DNA from: Sinohyriopsis cumingii
Taxonomy: Eukaryota; Mollusca; Bivalvia; Unionida; Unionidae
Assembly: GCA_028554795.2 (NCBI GenBank)
Contig: CM068838.1
Coordinates: forward strand, 126,851,928-126,915,927
Direction of reading: 5' to 3'
DNA: 64,000 nt
Positions 25,762-34,400 of this stretch are shown one piece after another. Each line of letters begins with the position of its first letter. Within the stretch, counting starts at the first letter, position 1. Below the pieces are notes generated by a model, which worked only from the letters and a program-made list of their open reading frames with translations, made no database searches and was not told the origin of the DNA. Position numbers and translations under genes: made by a program.

Positions 25762-28700
25762 AGCAATTTGTAATGCCGTGTTCACTCTTCTTTTGTTCTT
25801 TTGATTCCAACAATTGTTTTACGATTGCCCTTAATGTTTCAAATAATATGAAGCTCATAATTTCTACCAATCTAAAATTAACATAGCTTCTGCTGAGTTT
25901 GGTTTTTAGAATTTGAACACTGACATTTTATTATCAAATTATTATTTGACTGTTGCTTGTATGAAATCACTGGATAAAAAGTGAGAGTATAAAACCAAGG
26001 TACTTTAAATTTGGAATTTAGAAAGTACTTTTAAAGCATTGAAATTCTAATTTGACTGATATGTGTTTGATGATATTAGTTTTTTTTAAAAATTAAAATG
26101 ACAGTCAAATTTACTCCAGCAGCAGAGAGGGTGAACAAACCTTTTGTTAAAACGTCATTTTGAAAAATGAAACCTCATACGAAAAAAATAAGAAATATAA
26201 GGTCACTAACGCTAAACCGAAGCCTCTAACTTTACCGATAGTTTCTCTAATTGGGTTAGTTGTTTTTGTTACTTTATTTCTGTCGTTAGTATTTTTCTAA
26301 ATTTGTATGTGTGTTTTCGTTTACCAACAGGACGTTTTATTGAGGTCGCACCCTCTCTGCTGCTATAATTACATCATCATTATATGAACCAAATATATTA
26401 TCAAGACGATATTTTGTTCTGTGATGGTGTATTGTTATAAATCCACGTGGAGTAGATTGTGCGTTTGAAAAGACGTTGTTGAACTTAATCATGTCCATAT
26501 CTCCACTACACCAATAAATTCAGGATTAGTTGAGCTTACTAATATCATTGTTGTTTTTGTTGGAGCTATGTTCGCTACAATTTGTTGAAGTAATTCGTTC
26601 GGAGTTGATATTCTTTAAATAAAAATTTTCTAAATCAATCACAGTCATTGCTTCTTTGTAGATTTTAATCATCTCCGTGAACTCAAAATCTGATATTTTT
26701 CCATCTGACACTAAGATTTGTTGATAATATCATCTTTGGATCGCAAACGATTAGCAACACTTTGTGCAATTTAATTTCTAATGCTTGCGATTGATATACT
26801 TGAGTCTCTAATTCTATCGCCGTCAGTGAATACTGGAATATTATCGGTAGTAGCACCGAGAACTCTACGAACAATGTAATTCCATTTAATATTACTCGTC
26901 TTTAAAACACCGTATTTATCCTGAAAAATAACAACTTCATCTCGGTCAACTCCAGAAAGGTTCATAATATTGGCTAGTTCATCTTTAGTCGCGTAATTTG
27001 ATAAATCAATGTCGTCGACTTCTTTCTTGTCTTTGAACGAAGATCTTTCGTAAATATATACCATTATACTTTACGATCTATTTAAATCGTCTCCTTATAT
27101 AATCGCGCACGATTTTTTGAAGTGGTAATGTTGATTTGATATAGCGTAGAGTACAGCAATTGCTACATAGGAGGTTCGGTTATTGTCTGTGTTGGTAATG
27201 TTGAATACCAGACTGGAGTTTTTATTGTGCTTACGTAATTTATAAATTCTTTTGGTGGAGCCAACCCATACGAATAAAAATAAATAATTCCACGTGTATC
27301 AATCGCCTATGAAACCCAATGAGTGACAACGCCGGTGCTATTGTCGAGATTAATAATACATGTTTCAATATTATTTGGTTTGAAAGGTAAACACCTCTAA
27401 TATTTTTTATATTTAATTTCTTACAGCATCAAATAAATCATAATTTGAAATTGGAAAGAATAGCGAATTGTTCCTGGAAGTCTCAGACCTTTTCCGTATC
27501 GATAAAGAGTTCCTGATAATCTTTGACCCCGACCGCGTCTTTTTTATTCCTTGTCCTGTTGCTTTCATTAATGCCATTCGAGCAGTGGTTCCAACAGCAC
27601 ATAATGCGGTCGCTTTTGCAATGGCTGTAGCTGCAGCGGATGTTAACGCTGGTATTGCCGCAAAGTGTGGAAATATGCCACCTGTTTTAATTGAGTCTTT
27701 AACCGCACCAGCAGAAAGATTGAGTTTAACGCCTGATTTTGATTGTTTGACACTATTGAAATGTCTGAGCTGACGTTCTGACAAAGATAGTTTATTTTGA
27801 GCAGCTGTGATCTGATGTTTTATAGTCACATTTTTATTCCGCAGTTTTTTGCTGAACCTGATAGAAGCTTTATCATCTGACCGGGACTCAGACTGACACA
27901 AACATGATGATATGACATTTATAAGTATCGTGAGTGATTTAATTACATGTTTTCTACGGGAGCATCAGCAACTCTCATTCGTCCACCAACACCTTCAAGT
28001 AACATTGATTTGTCGCTGAGTATAACGGAGATTGCGCTGCAATTAGGAACAGCTCCAATGTCTCTATTTACTCAAGCTTGGAAGTGAATATCAATGATAG
28101 ATTGTTTAGATAATTCAAGATGTTTCAGCGAAACGTAATAAATCGGATACAGATTTGTAAAATCTAGTTGTGATATTTGCAAACCAGTATCTATAATTTG
28201 GTCACATCCCATAAATGTCATTAACCGATGATGAGCACGTGCTACATGATTTAATTAAAAATTTAATGACATATCTTCATCTGGTTCTTGATGTCCATTT
28301 ATGCTCAGAAACTCCAAGTTTGTCAAACATCATTGGACTTTATTCTTGCGAGTTTACTCGTTCAGTATTTTGAAAAACAACGAAAATATGCCTTGGCGCA
28401 GAAACATCTTGCTGAGATGCTATATGCCACGTGAATAAACCATCAACGGTACTTTGAACACTGTCAGTAGTAGTTGCTGGTAACCATGACACTAATGGTT
28501 TACCGCCTGAATCCATAAAAGAGAATAATTGTTGTTATTCGGCAATCGTTGGAGTCATTACCGTCATCCACAACGAAAATTTTGTTAGTAATACTTTACC
28601 AGTATCAACGCCAACACCTTCTCGCCAAATAGTATCATCGTCAGTAGCCTTTCTTACAAGTACAGCTGTATGCTTGGCATTAATCGACGTGTTGTAAAAC

Positions 28701-31436
28701 CTAAGTTGAAGCGTGCATTAATGCTAATCATTACAGGTTGTGAATCAACATCACCGGTGTTGGCAGCATTTCTTGGTTGTCCTATAATATACTGTTTGCT
28801 GTCAGTAAAGTCAGAAGTGTCTTTAGCAAACATCATTGACATCTGATCTTGTATAATCATTAGAATATCTTGCTAGACCTATTAATGTTGTAGCAACGTC
28901 AACGTATTTTTGAATATTTTCAATATTTTTTCCATCAATCATGTATGTAGCACTGTCAAACAACGCCATTATGCCGTTTTTAACGAAGCTAATTATATCA
29001 TTGGCATTATATTCTATATTATCAGCTTTCAAATGTTCCCTTTCTACTTCATTAAACGCTGCAGCAGGTAAGAACTATCTGCTTGTATCTTGAATTTGCA
29101 ATTCAATTCGACCACGCTGATCTGGTTGTCGTGCGTCATAAGAATAATGCTGATAATTGCGTATAGAGTCATCTATGAGAATTGGTGCGTCCATATCGAA
29201 CGCTGGATCAGATATACGTTTGAACATTTATAATAAGTGTTATCGTCTAACACGAAGACCACTTTCTGCTCTTAGACTCGTAGTTATATATTTTTCTTTT
29301 TCTGACTGGGGTATATTAGCCATCTCTGCTAGTTTTTGATTTGCAGATTAATGTATTACTTTACTGACATTTGCAGGCATAACTTCAGTGATGGGTAATT
29401 TTACTGGCTGTGGTTTTCTTCGTATTAATCGTGCTAATCTATCTTTGATTGCTGAAAATGCTTTACCAGCATCATCACCAACAGCACCAATACCTTTATC
29501 ACGAATAACCTCAATAGCTTTCATTCCTAATTATTTTGCAATCGGTATTGCTTTTGGAGCTATTCTCTTAAATAAACCTTGAGCAGTATCGACTAGTCCA
29601 TCTCCGTAAATCACTTTGTACGTTGGCAATCGTGAATTTATTATTCTGACCATTACAGGTCCACGTTGAGCATTATGTACGATCATCTTATTTGCTATTC
29701 ATTTACTTAATCACTGTGATAATCATCAACGATTTTATCGATGAGAGATCGATAAACATTTATGTCCATGATATCGCCTTTAAATAATCTTCGACAAATA
29801 TCAGGTGCTTCATTAATAATTTCCGGAGAATTATTTCCAGCAGGTTTTCCTCCAATCAGAATTTTTAATCTATCTACGCCAGAAAGAACGTTGTTAGGAC
29901 AAGTAATAAGACCACTTCTTTGAGTAACAAAACCACTTCCCGTTGTTTCTTTCACCTGGTGAAGAATGTAATTCCCACATTTGTCAAGTTCTCTCAAATA
30001 CGGGTCTTTTTTTTTTTCTTGTTCTCTCTCTCTCGTTTAGCTTCTTTTTTTCAGTTCTATTTTTTGTTCAGCTTCTTCATCACTTATTGTTTGAGATGGT
30101 TGCTCCGGTAATGTTAATAGTTGTTGTGATTCTAGTAATCGTAATTTTTTTAATATAATCATTTACTTTATCAATAAAATCATGATATTTTGCATCGTTT
30201 TTTCTATTGATCCAATCAATTTTACGGTATACTTTATAAACCCAATCGTGCCAGGTTTCACTTTTTACATATTCATTAAAGTACGCAGGTTTCAAAAATA
30301 CTTTTCTATCATTATGACTATCAACGGCAAATATAGGTAATTTTACATCTTCAATATCCCTTATGTGGAGAATAAACTCTTTCCTGTTCTGATATATCAC
30401 TCTCTATTTCATCTTTTTTAATACGAACTTGGTCAATATCTTCAAGAACTTCTTAATTTACCTTAATAAGCTGAGTATCATCTACGTCAGTAGGCTGGGA
30501 AGCAGCTATGTCAGTTGGAAGTTCTAGCAAGATTTTTTTGTTGTTTTATTAGTTCTTTCTCCTATTTTTCTAGTATATCTAGCAGTTTGTTCTAACGTCG
30601 GAAGAAGATATTCAGTAGCTTCTGCAACTCATTCAGTAACTTTTATAACAGTCTTAAATAATTATTCTGAACCCTCTGCAAATTCCACCTGAGACTCCTG
30701 ACGCGATTGTACTTTTTGTCTGAGAGAATCACGAACGAGGAGATATTTCTTAATTGCCTCTAGTCGCTCTCGAGCTAATCTAGCTGTGTAAGATTCCGTG
30801 GCTGACGCCATTATTGGTATATCAGTGATGATTTAATTACTCATATATTTATCGCAGCAGAGAGTGTGCGGCCTCAATATAACATCGGGTGGGTAAACGA
30901 AAACACACATACAAATTTAGAAAAACACTAACGACAAAGATAAAGTAACAAAATAAACTAACCCAATTAGAGAAATTCTCGGTAAAGTTAGTTGCTTTGG
31001 TTTAGCTTTAGTGAAATTATATTTTGTATTTTTTTCGTATGAGTTTTAGTTTTCAAAATGACGTTTCAGCAAAATGTCTGTTCACCCTCTCTGCTGCTAC
31101 TCCCTCAATATCAATTTTTTAAAACAATTTCTCAACAAATATTTTGTTCCTCAGCCAGATCCTGTCTTTATGGGAGAGTTTAAAATTACCCTATTTTGTT
31201 TCAGGTCTTCCAAGACGATTGTGTCAGTGGCCCGAGCAGAGAATATTTTTGTCTTCCAGTCGCCATCTAATCATACGTTTTATAAGTGACACAGACATGA
31301 TCGCGGGTAAAGGGTTTAGGTTGCTCATTACCGCATTCAGCATAGGTGGGTATTCATTGCTTAGAATAATGAAATTGAATGATGGTTGTTACGTTTTAGC
31401 ACCATACGAATGCTCTGACTAATGATTAATATGACA

Positions 31437-31491
<55 letters not shown>

Positions 31492-34400
31492 TTATTACTC
31501 ACATTGTGTTATGTAAAAAACAACATGTGAACAGTGTCGTTCTTGCGATCCTACGATAACATTTTGCATTAAATATTTCGATTTTTGATCGACCTAATAC
31601 AGTAAAGATTCTGCAAATGAAAAAATGAAAAATATAATGAGCAAGTAAAATAGTCGCGATTACTCGAAGTTTACGGTTTTTAGGTAGTAAATTCATCCTG
31701 ATTACTCTAACTTTACGGTTTTCAAGTGGTAAAGTCATCCTGGATACTCGAAGTGTTCGGTTTTCATGCGGTGCGTTCTATTTACTAATACTGAATTATA
31801 GACATTTAAAAAGTTTAGAATATTAGTGCGCTGTACAACAGAGATTTTTATTTGTGCAGTGCGTCAGTGCATCTCCTCAACGTACATCACATACACCTCG
31901 AAGCACATTTTAAATCGGATTATCCGATGTCATCCTTATTATGTTGTTCATATGCAGGAAAACGGCATTTCAAACCGAATGGCGGCTTTCAAATGGTCTG
32001 CTCCTCAGCGAATCTTTGATAACGGAATTCGTCCAAAAATAGTTTGGAGATATATCAGAGCTGCATGGAGGACGTGGCAAAGTTTGGACGCCACACTCCT
32101 TCAGAACTTCTGTTACAACTGCGTATTTATATGATTTATCGTGCGGTACATGAATAATTCAGGTACCGGTGATTGGAAAGTTGGTTCGGTAGTGTTCCAC
32201 AACTTTTGGCTAAACTTTGGGGACATGAAAATGTCGAATAACATTGTCAGAATCAGGCAGAGTTCCTGCATTAATAAAAATGCACAGGCAACTTTCTTCA
32301 CACTCACCCTAAAAAGTGAGCGATTTGTGGTCTCTGCTCGTTTAGTTCGGATGCAGTCTTGACTACTTTCTTGTTAGTCAGGTCCAGAAAAGTAAATCCA
32401 TATTTCGACACCTTTCACATCTCATTATAACGTCACTGGCTACTTTTTCACATTTAGCGAGTAGCTGTTTGGCGATTTCAACCCGAGTTGCACAAACCTT
32501 TCTGAGCTTCAGGTGGTTCTTCATTATATTAAAAAGAGCTGACCTATTAATACCAGTGACAATACAAATATTATTCTCTATCCATCGAACATCATCTATT
32601 TCCTCTTCACATAAACCATGTCCCGCTTGTCATGCCTATCTATAGCAGACCAAATGTTCAATACATAATTTTGTTTTTCTTCACTACAACAAGTGGTCCG
32701 GCTTTTTGGTTTATCCAACCTACTAGAAACAGGTCTAGAATATGTCAGAAACTCGACCAAACAATTTAGTTGATACATTTCCCAAAGCATAAAACCGTGG
32801 TTTTAGTACAAAAATCCATCTCAGAAATACTGCAATGGAGTGATACGGGTTTTAAAAGAGGAAATCGGACATGGAACGAAGCAATACGCTAATGTTCGAA
32901 AGACAAAACAGATCCATGTGAAATGGTTTGTGATACCCAAGTTATGCTTGAAACAAAAGCTAGGGTTGCTTCTGCCAATTACTCTTGTCTGTACGATAAT
33001 AACCAGACGATAAAGACAAGCTGAATCGATATAACGGTTGTAAAGGTTGAATAAAATGCATGAGGTGTTGCCAACTCTCGATCAGGTTGTACTGTGACTT
33101 CCACCCATTTGAATGACAGCTCAGATGTTAGTATGACACGGTTGTTTGAAGGAGGCCCCCAAGGAGGCACTCCATGTGCCCTGATGGAACTTAGGACCTT
33201 GAACTGAAAAAAAATGTCACTGCGCATGCCGTAACAAGGGATTGAAGAACTGAACACATATTGCAAAGAAATTGCCTTATCACTGTGTTATATATGCTTT
33301 AGTTACACCATTTCACTACAACTTATTATTTTTATTTTTTTAACAAGGTTGTCAGAAAAGCACATTTTGCCGTGTTTTTCATTACAGCTCCATGTTCAGA
33401 TGCGCAACTTCAATGTAGTGGAAGCACACTCTGCATTCAGAAGAAACTGGAATGTGATGGCGAGATCAACTGCCCAGATGAGAGCGACGAGGCCTTGCCT
33501 AAATGTCTCTCCACGGCAGCTATCGCAGGAATTGCTGTTGGTTGCGGAATCTTGCTAATTCTTATCATTGTTGCAATCGTCATCGGAATCATCTGTTATC
33601 AAAGAAAGAAAAGAGCAAGGATAATAAAGGTAAGTTTTTACTAAGTTTGCGTTCACTAAGAAACAAAAAAAAAAAACTATCATGCAAAAGGTGAAGGCCG
33701 AAACATTTCTAAACCAAATTCTGCACCCACTTGCCCCATGTTACAAACGTAGCCTCTTCAATGGCATTAGTAAACAGATTCTCGATATAAAACATCCTTT
33801 ATGGACAACATCAAACAGGTAGGCAGCATGAAGAGTATTATTTTCTTCAGCTTTTGCATGCTTGGAATATACATGATGTTCATTTCTCCTTGCTGTTTCA
33901 TTCGGTCTCTATCCAGTATCTTCGCCATTTATTTACGTTGCACTCTACTGTTGGAATATAGTATTAGTTGCATAACTAATGACGTTTTCAACTCATTTTC
34001 GGATATGCATACAGTTAGTTTTCGACTTTTTCCTTCCCGCATTGATCAATATTTATTTTTTATTCTATCTCTGTAATGTGCAAATTTGTTCTCATCATAC
34101 CAAAATATGCAGCTTTCGCCTGCCGAATGTGTGGATCCCAGGTAATTAAAATGGATGTCACATGGATAAACCCAGCATGGAGTTGACTAGTGAATGAGAT
34201 GAAGGCCATTGATCAAAACAACCAATTTATTTGCAAAGAGAGACATCTGAAAATGTAATGCAGGTCTCTAATATCATGAGCAACTTCACACAAATGATTG
34301 CTGAATTTACTATATTCATATTACAGAATTGGCTGCACATTGCCTATAATGAAGTCTCCTAATAATGTATAAGGTGTCAATATATTCTGTCCACATAACA

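Larger units (their letters stand above)
26118..31098 (-). mobile_element. Polinton-related element, 4,981 bp, structural genes only
   Basis: Terminal inverted repeats of about 246 bp begin AGCAGCAGAGAGGGTGAACA and end with its complement. ACTCC flanks both sides (26113-26117, 31099-31103), or TACTCC if the terminal T belongs to the target; Polintons make 6-bp duplications. All recognisable genes read leftward (minus strand): a charged ORF (30811-29707), a basic ORF (29686-29240), a capsid-like ORF (29227-27943), a hydrophobic/basic pX-like ORF (27901-27413), an adenain-like protease (about 27412-27100) and a fibre-like ORF (27064-26526). Frames are broken by stops and indels, so the copy is dead. 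I find no polymerase B, integrase or packaging ATPase. It lies in intron 2 of the receptor-like gene. Confidence 0.85.
20551..31204 (+). other. Intron 2 (~10.7 kb), splits the CUB domain
   Basis: Runs from GTAAGA at 20551 to TTTTGTTTCAG ending at 31204. It hosts a SINE fragment, an RTE-like RT scrap, a 34-bp minisatellite with an inserted MITE, a (TATG)n/(TG)n array and a complete 5-kb Polinton-related element that ends only 106 bp before exon 3. The stretches 20775-22130, 24820-25680 and 25760-26110 show nothing I can name. Confidence 0.7.
31346..33387 (+). other. Intron 3 (~2.0 kb)
   Basis: Runs from GTGGGT to TTTCATTACAG. It contains a (GA)n microsatellite at 31441-31491 and a mariner relic. 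The part 32830-33380 holds nothing recognised. Confidence 0.65.

Noticed and set aside
27468-27773. 101-codon plus-strand frame
   Set aside because: Antisense shadow of the pX-like ORF; composition fits only the minus-strand reading.
31826-32134. 102-codon plus-strand frame
   Set aside because: Opposite strand of the mariner relic, whose protein similarity is on the minus strand.
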